Notes: a model not told the origin generated them from the letters alone. Positions 15,803-25,038 are shown, counted from the stretch's first letter. The stretch is 64,000 nucleotides of DNA from Shewanella mangrovisoli (GCF_019457635.1 NZ_CP080412.1:2976001-3040000), one strand, 5' to 3'. Numbers and translations are program-made.

Positions 15803-17632
15803 TTAAGCCTTAGTCGCCGCAATCCAGCGATCGATCTTCTGCTCCATCACCGCCATAGGGAGCGAGCCAGAGGTGAGGATCTGATCATGGAAGGCTTTTA
15901 GGTCAAACTTATCACCCAGAGCTTTTTCAGCACGTTCACGTAGGGCAAGGATTTTTAGCTGACCTACTTTATAGGAGAGCGCTTGACCCGGAATCGCCAT
16001 GTAACGTTCAACCTCGGCAATAATATCCGACTCGGCCATGGGCGAATTGTCCTTCATATATTGAATCGCTTGCTCGCGGCTCCAGCCTTTGGCATGTAAT
16101 CCCGTATCCACTACCAAACGCATCGCACGCAGCATTTCGTCTGACAACTTACCAAAGTATTGATAAGGGTCGCTAAAGAGCCCCATTTCGATGCCTAAGT
16201 ATTCAGCATAGAGCGCCCAGCCCTCTTCGAAGGCCGTATAGCCACTGAAACGTTGGAACTCAGGAACGCCAGTGAGCTCTTGCTTAATGGCGATTTGGAA
16301 ATGGTGACCAGGCGCGGCCTCATGTAATGACAACGTCGTCATACCCCATTTCGGCTGAGCTTTTAGGTTATAGGTGTTGATATAAAACACCCCTGGACGA
16401 CTACCATCCACTGCGGGCGATTCATAGGATGCGCCCGCTGCCGATTGCTCTCTAAAGCTTTCAACCGGTTTAACCACATAGTCGGCCTTTGGCATCACAT
16501 TAAAATACTGTGGCAATACTTGGTTAATCTTATCTTTTAACACCATGTAGCCATCGATTAGGCCTTGGCGATCGTTATAGAAGTATTGTGGCTCAGACGA
16601 TAAGGAGGCGAAAAAGGCTTTTAAGTCCCCTTTAAAACCCACCTGTTCACGGACTTTGTCCATCTCAGAAAGAATGCGCGCAACCTCATTCAGACCGATT
16701 TGATGAATTTCATCCACTGGCATGGTTGTGGTGGTATGAGAATTGGCTAAATGCTGATACCAAGCCTTACCGTTTGGCAGGCCAGACCAACCGTCCGTTG
16801 CACGGGACTTAGGTAAATAAGTCTGCTTGAAGTAATCGCGCAGTCCCGTTAATGCAGGCACTAAACGCTCATTAATCATCGCTTGATAACTTGCCGTTAG
16901 CTCAGCCTTATCTTGATCCGAAAACCCTTCTGGGAAGTGATTAATCGGTGAATAGAAAATGCTTTGGCTAGCATCCGTGGTAAGCATGGCATCAAGCTGT
17001 GGAATAATCCGTTCAACTAACACGCGAGGTAACACCACTTTACTGGCAATACCTTCATTCATGCGATTTTCAGCCAATTGGATCCAATCGATAAAGCCGT
17101 TAACACGCTGCTCCCAGTTACGATAATCCTGTACTGTTTTAAAGGGCTGCGCACTCTCACCGCTCCCCAGTTGCACCATAGTGATCACTGTGCTGTAGAA
17201 TTGGCTGATCGGCATAAAGCGTGATGGGAAGGTTTCGTCCACTAGAGCCATTTCGCGGTCATAAACAAACAGCGCATAGCTGAGTTGTAAATCGGCTGGC
17301 AATTGCTCAAGGTCAATCGCTCTCACTTGCGCTAAATAACGGGTATTAAGATCATGACGCGCCTTGAGATATTCCTCGGTTAAGTCTCCACCAAACTGCG
17401 CGTTGTAATCATTAATACCGACAAAAGTGGCGTAAATCGGCTCTAACTTTAAGTAATCTTTAAAATAGGCATCGACTAAGGCTGCGTATTTAGACTCAGC
17501 GGTTTGAGTTTCTGTTTGCGCTGGAGCAGCTTGGGTCGTACCTTCCTGTACTGCTGTCGTTGTTTCCGGCTTTGAGCAGCCTTGTAAAGCAAACACTAAC
17601 GCTATCGTTCCCGCCAATAAACTTAATTTCAT
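15803..17632 (-). CDS. DUF885 family lipoprotein (putative metallopeptidase)
   Basis: This 609-residue envelope lipoprotein belongs to the DUF885 family. A signal peptide ends in the lipobox ALQGC with lipidated Cys19, followed by a Thr/Gln/Ala-rich linker. The central motif LHEAAPGHHFQ resembles a zinc-peptidase HExxxxHH site and is diagnostic of the family. The C-terminal SREQAIQYMKDNSPM and YMAIPGQALSYKVGQL blocks are also conserved. It probably degrades peptides in the periplasm, but biochemical function is not firmly established. It lies alone on the minus strand, divergent from the GGDEF-like gene. Confidence 0.88.
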   Translation of the reverse strand: MKLSLLAGTIALVFALQGCSKPETTTAVQEGTTQAAPAQTETQTAESKYAALVDAYFKDYLKLEPIYATFVGINDYNAQFGGDLTEEYLKARHDLNTRYLAQVRAIDLEQLPADLQLSYALFVYDREMALVDETFPSRFMPISQFYSTVITMVQLGSGESAQPFKTVQDYRNWEQRVNGFIDWIQLAENRMNEGIASKVVLPRVLVERIIPQLDAMLTTDASQSIFYSPINHFPEGFSDQDKAELTASYQAMINERLVPALTGLRDYFKQTYLPKSRATDGWSGLPNGKAWYQHLANSHTTTTMPVDEIHQIGLNEVARILSEMDKVREQVGFKGDLKAFFASLSSEPQYFYNDRQGLIDGYMVLKDKINQVLPQYFNVMPKADYVVKPVESFREQSAAGASYESPAVDGSRPGVFYINTYNLKAQPKWGMTTLSLHEAAPGHHFQIAIKQELTGVPEFQRFSGYTAFEEGWALYAEYLGIEMGLFSDPYQYFGKLSDEMLRAMRLVVDTGLHAKGWSREQAIQYMKDNSPMAESDIIAEVERYMAIPGQALSYKVGQLKILALRERAEKALGDKFDLKAFHDQILTSGSLPMAVMEQKIDRWIAATKA

Positions 17633-17712
17633 CTTTTATATTTCTCCTTTTGGGTCCGTGATAGCCAAACTCTTCCTATACTTAGTTCAAAGTCTGCTTA
17701 CGGGATTCATCT

Positions 17713-18222
17713 ATGATCTACTCATTTCGTAACTCAGGTTTTAGGGATCCTGAAACAGGGGTCTATAACCAAACCTATTTCATGGAAGTATTCAACCGAG
17801 AGTGGCACAGGCACATACGTGAGCAACAAAGCTTGGCGTTATTGTATCTGTGCCCTCACATTCATGAAACCGTCAAACAACCCCATTTACTCGAATTCTT
17901 TACTAAACAGGTACAAGAAGCACTGCTACGGGCGACAGATTTGATTGCAAGGTTAGATCACAACCATTTTGCGTTAGGACTTTTCAATATTGATGAGGAA
18001 GGTACTGAGGTGGTGTTAAAGCGAATCGAACAACATATTCAAGAATTTAATCAAGAATTTGGTAAAAATCACAAACTGAAAATCGATTATAAACTCGCTG
18101 CCTGCCTGTGCTTACCGACCCAAGAAAAGCGTATCGAATTATTATTTAACAATGTCTCAAAGCTGTCACTCGAACTCGAACGAAACCAGCAACAATCGCA
18201 AGTTTTAGTAAAGCTTCAATAA
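17713..18222 (+). CDS. Degenerate GGDEF-domain protein
   Basis: The 169-residue protein is a stand-alone GGDEF-like domain. Its N-terminal DPETGVYNQTYFMEVFNREW fits the DxxTGLxNRxxF opening of diguanylate cyclases. ATDLIARLDHNHFALGLF is where RYGGDEF should lie, so the signature is replaced by LDHNH and the catalytic acid is lost. It cannot be a normal c-di-GMP synthase and may be a binding or scaffold protein; that is inference. No sensory domain or membrane segment is present. It is divergent from DUF885 and followed by a strong terminator. Confidence 0.75.
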   Translation: MIYSFRNSGFRDPETGVYNQTYFMEVFNREWHRHIREQQSLALLYLCPHIHETVKQPHLLEFFTKQVQEALLRATDLIARLDHNHFALGLFNIDEEGTEVVLKRIEQHIQEFNQEFGKNHKLKIDYKLAACLCLPTQEKRIELLFNNVSKLSLELERNQQQSQVLVKLQ

Positions 18223-18224
18223 AG

Positions 18225-18248
18225 AAAAAGCCCCTTACGGGGCTTTTT
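18225..18248. terminator. Bidirectional terminator after the GGDEF-like gene
   Basis: AAAAAGCCCC with GGGGCTTTTT forms a 10-bp stem around a TTAC loop. It also ends the convergent TonB2 operon. Confidence 0.92.
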
Positions 18249-18273
18249 AGATCTGTATCGCGAATACAATGAA

Positions 18274-19521
18274 TTACAGTTCGACGTTGTGCATACGCGC
18301 TTTTTCTTTGATATAAGCGATATAGCTGTTTGCACTCTTCTCAGTCTTCTTATCCTTCGCGGCTAATACAGCGCGGTTATAAGCTGACTTGTACTGTTTC
18401 AAACTTAAATGGGCTAGCGCCAATTCGAAGTTTGCTTCACCAGGATGTTCAATACCTAAAGAGATGGCTTTCTCAAGCACAGGGATCGCTTCAGAGTATT
18501 TCTCATTCAAGCTCAGTAAACGACCTTGTTTCAGGTACAGCTTGCCATCGTTATTGATAGCAGCCGCTTTTCCATAAAACTCAGCAGCTTCTTTGAACTC
18601 TTTCGCGTTTTGGTAGAAACCAGCCAAAATCTCATAAGATTTTGCATCTTCAGTGATGAGGCCCGACTTCATGTTCTTTTGGAATACTTTAGCTGCTTGA
18701 TATGGCGCACCTTTCTGTGCCATCAGCTGAGCTAAACGAGTGATGTTAGCTCCAGAATCCAAGAAACCATTACGGTAAGCCAAATCATAAGTCGCTAGCG
18801 ACTTATCATAGTCTTCTACCATCAGATAAAACTGTGCTAACTGAACCCATAATCTGCCATCATCCGGGAATAACGGCACCATGACTTCTAACACACCAAC
18901 GGCTTTTTTATACTTCTTCTGGTTGAAGTAAGACGTCAGTTTCATCTGATACAGACCTTTATCAGGAGCTTCGGCGAGTGAAAGACCTTTATCAGCCACT
19001 TCAATCACTTTGTCCCACTGTTTCAGTTCTGTGTAAGCGATACCGATACGACGATACATTTGAGAGTCAGCCTTACAAGTGAAGTCCATCCACTTGTAAT
19101 AGTAAGGAATCGCTTCCTTAAACTTCTTCTCTTGTAACAACAAGTCGGCATAAAGGCGCAGTGTCGCCGCGTGATCAGTTCCACCTAAAATATCCGCTTC
19201 AACGGCTTGTTTCAGGTACTTGATCGCAGTATCCATCTTGCCTTTTTCGGCATAGAAGTTACCGAGCATACGCGCAACATACGCTTTATCGAAATCGTTC
19301 TTTGGGTTGGCTTCCAACAATACGGCAATCGCTTCATCAAGCTGGCCATTGGTGTAAGCTTCAAAGGATTTCTGAACCTTCTTCGCAGCACTTTCACCTA
19401 CCGCTTTAGATTGGCGCTTATCGATTTCACATTTCTCAGCTGCAACAGCTGAAGAAACGGATAAGGCACCACCACAAAGAGACAGTAATAACGCAACTGC
19501 GATTTTATTAGCATTACGCAT
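18274..19521 (-). CDS. TPR-repeat periplasmic protein of the TonB2 operon
   Basis: The 415-residue protein has a cleavable signal peptide (about residues 1-27, ending SSAVAA) and many tetratricopeptide-type helical repeats. Examples are NFYAEKGKMDTAIKYLKQAV and ADLLLQEKKFKEAIPYYYKW. In vibrios a TPR protein lies at the end of the TonB2/TtpC operon and is required for its function. The same position here, after tonB with a two-base gap, supports that role. It is probably a periplasmic protein-interaction scaffold. Its stop is close to a strong terminator. Confidence 0.85.
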   Translation of the reverse strand: MRNANKIAVALLLSLCGGALSVSSAVAAEKCEIDKRQSKAVGESAAKKVQKSFEAYTNGQLDEAIAVLLEANPKNDFDKAYVARMLGNFYAEKGKMDTAIKYLKQAVEADILGGTDHAATLRLYADLLLQEKKFKEAIPYYYKWMDFTCKADSQMYRRIGIAYTELKQWDKVIEVADKGLSLAEAPDKGLYQMKLTSYFNQKKYKKAVGVLEVMVPLFPDDGRLWVQLAQFYLMVEDYDKSLATYDLAYRNGFLDSGANITRLAQLMAQKGAPYQAAKVFQKNMKSGLITEDAKSYEILAGFYQNAKEFKEAAEFYGKAAAINNDGKLYLKQGRLLSLNEKYSEAIPVLEKAISLGIEHPGEANFELALAHLSLKQYKSAYNRAVLAAKDKKTEKSANSYIAYIKEKARMHNVEL

Positions 19522-19523
19522 TG

Positions 19524-20147
19524 TTATTTGCCTCCTTTATCTAAAGTGAAGTCTAGTTGTACTGTCATGCCTGGTTGTTTAAGTGGTTTGCCGTCAACAA
19601 TCTTTGGCTTGTACTTCCACTTTTTCAGTGCACGAATTGCTTCTTTGTCGAATAAACGTTTAGGTTCAGCTTGGATAACTTCAACATCATCTACACCACC
19701 TAATTCGTTAATCGTAAAGCGTAATTGTACCCAACCTTCTTTACCGTCACGCGCCGCAGCAATTGGATATTGTGGTTCGATACGGACGATAGGTGTTGCA
19801 TCACCGTCACGCGTCATCATATTACCCAATTTGAAACCACCGGCACTGTGACCACCTGCTTCAACCCCACCCATATTGAACGACATAGACGTATCAATAT
19901 TTGATGAAGTGTCTGGTGGCGTAGTATCAGGCTTCTGTGGTTGCTCTGGTGGTGGTGGCGGCTTAGGCACTACCCTTGGCTTATTCTGTGCTTTTGCATC
20001 CTGTCTATCCATGGTGATTTCAATTACAGGGGTCTCGGCCGATGTTTCAGCGCGTTGCGCCCCACCACCGACCAAGAACGCCATAAAAGCGAACAGACCA
20101 AAAGTCACAGCAGCACCAATAATGATTGATACTAGTGCTCTTAGCAT
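19524..20147 (-). CDS. tonB2: TonB2-type energy transducer
   Basis: This 207-residue TonB protein carries proton-motive energy from the ExbBD motor to outer-membrane receptors. It has an N-terminal membrane anchor (residues 3-27) and a Pro-rich spacer (PRVVPKPPPPPEQPQKP). The C-terminal TonB domain includes RIEPQYPIAAARDGKEGWVQ and ALKKWKYKPKIVDGKP. It is short like vibrio TonB2 and lacks the long periplasmic linker of TonB1. It starts one base after the exbD stop. Confidence 0.93.
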   Translation of the reverse strand: MLRALVSIIIGAAVTFGLFAFMAFLVGGGAQRAETSAETPVIEITMDRQDAKAQNKPRVVPKPPPPPEQPQKPDTTPPDTSSNIDTSMSFNMGGVEAGGHSAGGFKLGNMMTRDGDATPIVRIEPQYPIAAARDGKEGWVQLRFTINELGGVDDVEVIQAEPKRLFDKEAIRALKKWKYKPKIVDGKPLKQPGMTVQLDFTLDKGGK

Positions 20148-20148
20148 A

Positions 20149-20553
20149 TTAATCGTTCCCCGCAGATACCGAAATCTTATCTATACCAGCCGCTTTGACT
20201 TGGTCTAGAACTTTAACAACTAAGCCGTGTTGCGTATCTTTGTCGGCCTGGATCAGCACAGCTGCTTCAGGCGCTTCAGCTAGCATACGCTCAACGTTTG
20301 CAGTTACACGCTCGATATCAACCTGACGGTTTTCCATCATGATCACGCCAGTTTTGCTGACGCCGATAAAGATGTTAGCCGAAGGCTTAGAAGTCGCTTG
20401 TGAAGCTTTTGGTTTGTTATAGTCCAAACCAGATGGTTTCACGAATGACGTTGTTACAATGAAGAAGATCAGCATGATGAACACGATGTCGAGCATCGGT
20501 GTCATATCAATTTGCGCTTCCTCGTCTACACTGGAATGCTTTTTACGTGCCAT
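20149..20553 (-). CDS. exbD2: Biopolymer transport protein ExbD2
   Basis: The 134-residue product is an ExbD/TolR family protein: a short cytosolic head, a membrane helix with the proton-conducting Asp in IDMTPMLDIVFIMLIFFIV, and a periplasmic domain ending in VLDQVKAAGIDKISV. It forms the motor with ExbB. The ATG at 20553 (MARKKHSSVD) is preferred over a TTG two codons earlier, as GAGAGA lies upstream. Part of the TonB2 operon. Confidence 0.93.
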   Translation of the reverse strand: MARKKHSSVDEEAQIDMTPMLDIVFIMLIFFIVTTSFVKPSGLDYNKPKASQATSKPSANIFIGVSKTGVIMMENRQVDIERVTANVERMLAEAPEAAVLIQADKDTQHGLVVKVLDQVKAAGIDKISVSAGND

Positions 20554-20566
20554 GTTCAATCTCTCT

Positions 20567-21094
20567 CTAGTGGTGCGGCATGCTGTCTTTTAGCTTTTCT
20601 AAGCTGATTTTCATTTTGGCATCAAGGCGAGTACTGAAGAATACTCCCGATAATGCTGCAACCATCCCCGCCATAGTGGGCATTGTTGCCATTGAAATAC
20701 CAGCCGCCATTAAACGAGCATTACTCGTCCCCTGAACTGCCATCACATCGAACACTGAAATCATACCGGTAACAGTACCTAATAAACCTATCATAGGACA
20801 AATCGCTACTAAGGTTTTAATGACCAGCATACGTGCATTCAAATCTTGCTTCGCTTGGGACAGCCAAGCTTCACGGATACGGTGTGCATACCAAGAGGTG
20901 GTTTCCTCTCTAGCATCCCATGCAGCTATGATTGCTTTATGTTGCTTTGGTGATATCCAATTAAGATACCAGTAACGCTCAAGCATCAATACCCACATTA
21001 AGAACAGCACAAACGCTACTAACCAGAGGACGTCGCCTCCGGAGGCCATGAAGCCCCTGACGGAATCCCATATGTCCATCAGGTGAATCATCAT
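20567..21094 (-). CDS. exbB2: ExbB-like motor protein of the TonB2 system
   Basis: The 175-residue protein is a MotA/TolQ/ExbB channel subunit. It has one N-terminal membrane span (about 20-38, LWLVAFVLFLMWVLMLERYW) and two later spans with the family block VAICPMIGLLGTVTGMISVF. It is shorter than ExbB1 and so resembles vibrio ExbB2. Its start overlaps the ttpC stop by one base. With ExbD it forms the inner-membrane proton motor for TonB2. Confidence 0.92.
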   Translation of the reverse strand: MMIHLMDIWDSVRGFMASGGDVLWLVAFVLFLMWVLMLERYWYLNWISPKQHKAIIAAWDAREETTSWYAHRIREAWLSQAKQDLNARMLVIKTLVAICPMIGLLGTVTGMISVFDVMAVQGTSNARLMAAGISMATMPTMAGMVAALSGVFFSTRLDAKMKISLEKLKDSMPHH

Positions 21095-22449
21095 TAGTCA
21101 GCCCTCTTCTCAGCGTGCGCTGCGATGATACCAGCACTTTGCTCTTCCAGAACTTGCACGATTGACTTGCTACGAGCAACAACCACTGCGTGCATTAACA
21201 TCAGAGGCAGAGCCGCAACCAGACCTTGAACTGTAGTGATCAGCGCCATAGAAATACCGCCAGCCATCAGTTTTGGATCGCCAGTACCGAACAATTGGAT
21301 ACTTTGGAAGGTTGCAATCATACCGGTTACTGTACCTAACAGACCCATCATAGGTGCGATAGCGGCCAGAACTTTGATGATTGAAATGCGAGACTCTAAC
21401 GCTGGCGTTTCTTTCAGAATCGCTTCGTCAAGTTTCAGCTCTAATGTTTCAACGTCAACGTCTTTGTTCTCTTGATACACTTTCAGGATACGACCTAAGG
21501 CGTTGTTACCTGGCTTATCAATGTTCTTACGTTGGCTGTTCACACGAGCGCCGATGATAGTCATAGTCACTAAACGTTCGATAGAGATCAACAGACCTAA
21601 TGCTAACAGTGCGATAATGATGTAACCGATTGTACCACCCGCTTCTAAACGATCTTCAAAGCTAGCTTTGTTAGTGAAGATGTTTAACAGAACGCCACGA
21701 GCTGGGTCGATGTAGAATGGCGCAGTACCAGAAGTAGTTTGTTCCCACTTACCTACTGCACTAACTTGGTAGCCTTCTGGTTGTTGTGATAACTCTTGAA
21801 TTAAACCTAATTCAGGGTTGTAAACAACATACTTGCCATCAGCAGTTAAGTTGTAAGTACCAATGCGGTGAATCGTGGTGTTTTTAACGCTACCGTCGAT
21901 ACCGGTTACAGAACCTTCGAATTTAACAACCTTACCAGATTGTGCCATTTCGAATAATTGTTCTTGCCAGAATTGCTCTAACTCTTCGATTTTTGGTAAT
22001 TGCTTACGCGCACCTAAATCAGCGATGAACTTATCGCGATTTGGGTATTGAGCACTGACGTTTGAGCTAGCTAATTTACCAGCGAAATCGCCCGCTTCAC
22101 CTTTAACCACACCGAACATCTCACCCAAGTCACCTTGAGCAGTTTTCAGGTCTTCTTCTAACTGAGCAATTTTACGCTCGTTGTCTAAGAAAGCTTGGTT
22201 TAGGTCTTTACCGCGTTGCTTCTCAGCCGCTAAAGCATCTTTTTCACGCTTTAACAGAGCCGCTTTATCGCCACGCTCAGCTTGGAACTCTTGTTCACGT
22301 TTGCTGTTAACTTTGCCTTCAGCAGCGCGATCAACTTTAACTTGCTGCAATAATTGATCGATGGTCTTAGGCGCATCAGCAGCGCTAGCCATACCAGCAG
22401 TTAAAGAAAAACTTGCAGCTAATACAGCTGTAGTAATTAACTTCTTCAT
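21094..22449 (-). CDS. ttpC: TtpC-like ExbB-family protein with periplasmic coiled coil
   Basis: The 451-residue protein combines a signal peptide, a periplasmic coiled coil (residues 30-115, rich in Lys/Glu, e.g. KREKDALAAEKQRGKDLNQA), a middle beta domain, and a C-terminal MotA/TolQ/ExbB domain. The last has the same signature as ExbB2, IKVLAAIAPMMGLLGTVTGM. In Vibrio, TtpC bridges the TonB2 motor across the periplasm. It therefore gives this operon two ExbB-family subunits. It overlaps its neighbours by a base on each side, as TAATG, which signals tight translational coupling. Confidence 0.9.
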   Translation of the reverse strand: MKKLITTAVLAASFSLTAGMASAADAPKTIDQLLQQVKVDRAAEGKVNSKREQEFQAERGDKAALLKREKDALAAEKQRGKDLNQAFLDNERKIAQLEEDLKTAQGDLGEMFGVVKGEAGDFAGKLASSNVSAQYPNRDKFIADLGARKQLPKIEELEQFWQEQLFEMAQSGKVVKFEGSVTGIDGSVKNTTIHRIGTYNLTADGKYVVYNPELGLIQELSQQPEGYQVSAVGKWEQTTSGTAPFYIDPARGVLLNIFTNKASFEDRLEAGGTIGYIIIALLALGLLISIERLVTMTIIGARVNSQRKNIDKPGNNALGRILKVYQENKDVDVETLELKLDEAILKETPALESRISIIKVLAAIAPMMGLLGTVTGMIATFQSIQLFGTGDPKLMAGGISMALITTVQGLVAALPLMLMHAVVVARSKSIVQVLEEQSAGIIAAHAEKRAD

Positions 22450-23231
22450 TATTGTGCAGTCTCCGCAGCAGGAATTGGTAACGCGAATAGATCTAGAGCG
22501 CCTTGTTTACGGGCAATGCGGATACCTTTTGTCAGTTCACGCAAATAGCTGTCATCTAACTTATCCCAACCCTTAGATTCTGGGTTGTACATCCAGCCAG
22601 TCTTTTGATCTAAGCTCTGAGCATAAAGAGCTACGCGACCTAAGTTAAAGAAGTCTACTAATACTTCTTTACCATCTAAGGTCAATTTACCTTGGTTAAC
22701 TGCAACAGCACTACCGTATTCACGCTCGATGCTGTACGCATCCAGAATCAAACGGTATTTTTCAGCTAAAGTTACTTCAGCAGTGTTTAACAGTGTTTTT
22801 AACTCTTTAACGCGGTTAGCACGAACTTCAGAGTTAAATGGCAGATCTAATTGAACGAACTGTTCTAAAGACTCAACCATTTTAAACATTAAAGGCACAA
22901 CGCCCTGACGCAGTTTATCTACGCCGTTAATGTCAGTTTGAATCGCGTCCATCGTTTTTTGTTGGTCAGCGACTAAGCTGGCAACGTAATCGTTATAGGA
23001 CTTCAGTGATTCACGCTCATCAGCAACAGAACCATACTCAAAAAGCATGTCTTGTGCTTGATCGAAATACTTATCAACATTCTTTTGCGACGCAGCAGCA
23101 TCAGCATGGATCATACTATCCGCTTTTTGCACGTCGGTAAGAGGATCTGCAACTACTAAGTTGCTGCTCGCTAATGCCAGCACGCCAACAAGTGCAGTAG
23201 CGATTTTTGTTCTATTGCTTACCTTGGACAT
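22449..23231 (-). CDS. DUF3450 periplasmic coiled-coil protein
   Basis: The 260-residue first gene of the TonB2 operon encodes a DUF3450 family protein. It has a signal peptide ending about residue 30 (NLVVADPL), then a predicted coiled coil (MIHADAAASQKNVDKYF onward) and a C-terminal globular part with GKLTLDGKEVLVDFFNLGR. DUF3450 genes regularly precede ttpC in vibrios and Shewanella. The molecular role is unknown. The ATG at 23231 is preferred over the TTG three codons upstream. It overlaps ttpC by one base. Confidence 0.85.
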   Translation of the reverse strand: MSKVSNRTKIATALVGVLALASSNLVVADPLTDVQKADSMIHADAAASQKNVDKYFDQAQDMLFEYGSVADERESLKSYNDYVASLVADQQKTMDAIQTDINGVDKLRQGVVPLMFKMVESLEQFVQLDLPFNSEVRANRVKELKTLLNTAEVTLAEKYRLILDAYSIEREYGSAVAVNQGKLTLDGKEVLVDFFNLGRVALYAQSLDQKTGWMYNPESKGWDKLDDSYLRELTKGIRIARKQGALDLFALPIPAAETAQ

Positions 23232-23240
23232 AGTTCCCAA

Positions 23241-23701
23241 CCAATTTGAAGTGAATAAAAAAGTTAACTTAACAGCAACATCACTTTAAGTAAGACTTAC
23301 TTTAGTAAATGCTTACTGTAAGTCCATCTTTCTCTTGTGATTCTTAGTTTTTTCTTCCCTTTCCTATGCCTTTACAGGCATAGACCCGCTGGCATCATTT
23401 CACAAAATGTTGACCTGTGTCAACATTCGGGACACGTAAAAACTAGTGTAAAGAAGTCTTAGTTATGAATTTTTTTACGAAAGGTGTTTTTTTGAGCTAA
23501 AAATGTAAAATCAACTATGATTTAAACGCGTAAAATGCAGATAAATCATATAAAAACAGTCTGATACGGAAACGAATTAACTCAGAAGAATGTCAACTGG
23601 TTCCGTAAAGCCACAATGTACAACTTAATCCCACCGCCAGTATTCATTTATGGAGTGCAAGCTCTATGTCTTCCCATTTTTAACTGCCATTTATATCTGA
23701 T
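23241..23701. other. Upstream region of the TonB2 operon
   Basis: This 461-base gap to the IS remnant has no coding sequence. It contains CTTAC/GTAAG inverted repeats at 23288-23321 and AT-rich DNA. No clear Fur box was seen. Confidence 0.5.
23288..23302. promoter_or_regulatory. Candidate operator upstream of the DUF3450-TonB2 operon
   Basis: AAGTAAG-A-CTTACTT is a perfect 15-base palindrome 57 bases before the DUF3450 start. A second small inverted repeat, CTTAC-T-GTAAG, follows. The regulator is unknown. Confidence 0.4.
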
Positions 23702-23763
23702 TGAATCGCCACCGGTTTCCTAGACGCCTTTTAGTTAGATAAACTAACCCAAAGGAGGTATCT

Positions 23764-24043
23764 ATGAACCATAAACGTTATCCCGAAGAATTTAAAATCG
23801 AAGCTGTTAAGCAACTTACAGTTACAGGTCATTCTTTTGCTGATGTCACTCAGCGTTTAGGAACAACCACCCACAGTCTTTAATGCCTGGATTAAACGCT
23901 ACGGCCCCAATTCAACAGGACATTTGCAAAAGTTTGAAGAGTCCGCCGAGATTCTACGCTACAGAAAGAGCTCAAGCGTGTCACTGAAGAACGTGACTTG
24001 TAATAAAGCCGCGGCGTACATCGCAAGCCACCCCGAGTAAGAT
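23764..24043 (+). pseudogene. IS3 transposase OrfA remnant
   Basis: The ATG at 23764 has AAAGGAGG just upstream and encodes MNHKRYPEEFKIEAVKQ, the typical OrfA helix-turn-helix start. A frameshift after TTTHSL leads to a stop. The AWIKRYGPNSTG continuation is read in another frame, and a second shift follows near 23955 before the leucine-zipper part (LQKELKRVTEERDL). Confidence 0.85.
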
Positions 24044-24905
24044 AAGTGTTTATTCAAGAGCATCGCCACAGCCATTCAGGACGGCAATTTTGTCAGCTGT
24101 TTGATGTTCATCATAGCTGGTATTACGCATGAAGACTCAGCCCTAAATCAAAGCATAATGAACTGCTTACTGGGCAGTTTAGCAGAGTTGGCTCGAATCT
24201 GGTGGAGTTTATGGATATCGTCAAGTCCACCGTGATATGCGGGATATTGGCGAGCAATGCTGGATTAATCGAGTACATCGGCTCATGCAGTGAGCAGGAC
24301 TTCTAGTGCAAATTGGATATCGGAAACCTCGTGCTCGTAGCGGTGAACAGCATGTAGTGACGCCAAATCGTTTAGAGCGACAATTTAATCCATCGACCTC
24401 CAATATGGCTTGGGTAACCGATATTACCTTCATCAAAACACATGAAGGTTGGTTATATCTTGGTGCAATGATGGGCTTATTTTCTCGTTGTATTATTGGT
24501 TGGTCGATGGGCAGCAGAATAACCAAAGAACTGGTATTATACGGGCTTTTAATGGCCGCATGGCGCAGTAAGCCGACAGGTAAAGGTTAGTCCATTCTTA
24601 TCAGGGAAGCCAATATACTAGCCATGAATGGAGTGAATTTCTTACTGCATACGGATTGGAAGGCAGCATGAGTCGACGTGGTAATTGCCATGATAATGCA
24701 GTGGCAGAGAGCTTCTTTCAGCTGTTAAAGCGTTAGCGGAAAAAACGGAAGATTTATTCGACAAGAGAATCGGTTAAAAGTGATATTTTTAATTATATTT
24801 AGATGTTTTAAAACCCTAAATGGCAGCATAGTTGCAATGAAGGCTTATCACCGTTAGAGTATGAACGTCAGTATTTTAATGAGTCTAAAAGTTGTCTCGT
24901 GAAAT
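24040..24905 (+). pseudogene. IS3 transposase OrfB (DDE integrase) remnant
   Basis: Pieces of the rve integrase core are recognisable across several frames and stops. GYGYRQVHRDMRD begins near 24205 and WVTDITFIKTHEGWLYL (first catalytic Asp) near 24410. The expected HSDQGSQYTS is HSYQGSQYTS near 24595, so the second catalytic Asp is Tyr. NCHDNAVAESFF (catalytic Glu) is near 24685. Inactive. Confidence 0.85.
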
Positions 24906-25038
24906 ACTGGCGACTCACGCCTTTAAATCATTTATTAATCAACATTGATCATTTCAACTTATCGTACATATTGTTTTTACCCACTCAACATTAATAAATA
25001 AGTTGTTTTCTTAGATTATATAATATCATCTACATATA

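Larger units (their letters stand above)
23702..24917 (+). mobile_element. Decayed IS3-family insertion sequence
   Basis: Imperfect terminal inverted repeats bound a 1216-base element: the left end begins TGAATCGCCACC and the right end, read inward on the other strand, begins TGAGTCGCCAGT. The length and the two-frame transposase layout fit IS3. Both transposase frames are interrupted, so it cannot move on its own. No target-site duplication is visible at the ends (GAT against CGC), suggesting old age. It lies between the TonB2 operon and a TonB-dependent receptor. Confidence 0.85.

Noticed and set aside
23330-23600. Fur box before the TonB2 operon
   Set aside because: No stretch reaches a reasonable match to the 19-base GATAATGATAATCATTATC-type consensus.
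24306-24590. Intact 94-codon frame inside the IS
   Set aside because: It is only a fragment of the broken OrfB, not a separate gene.
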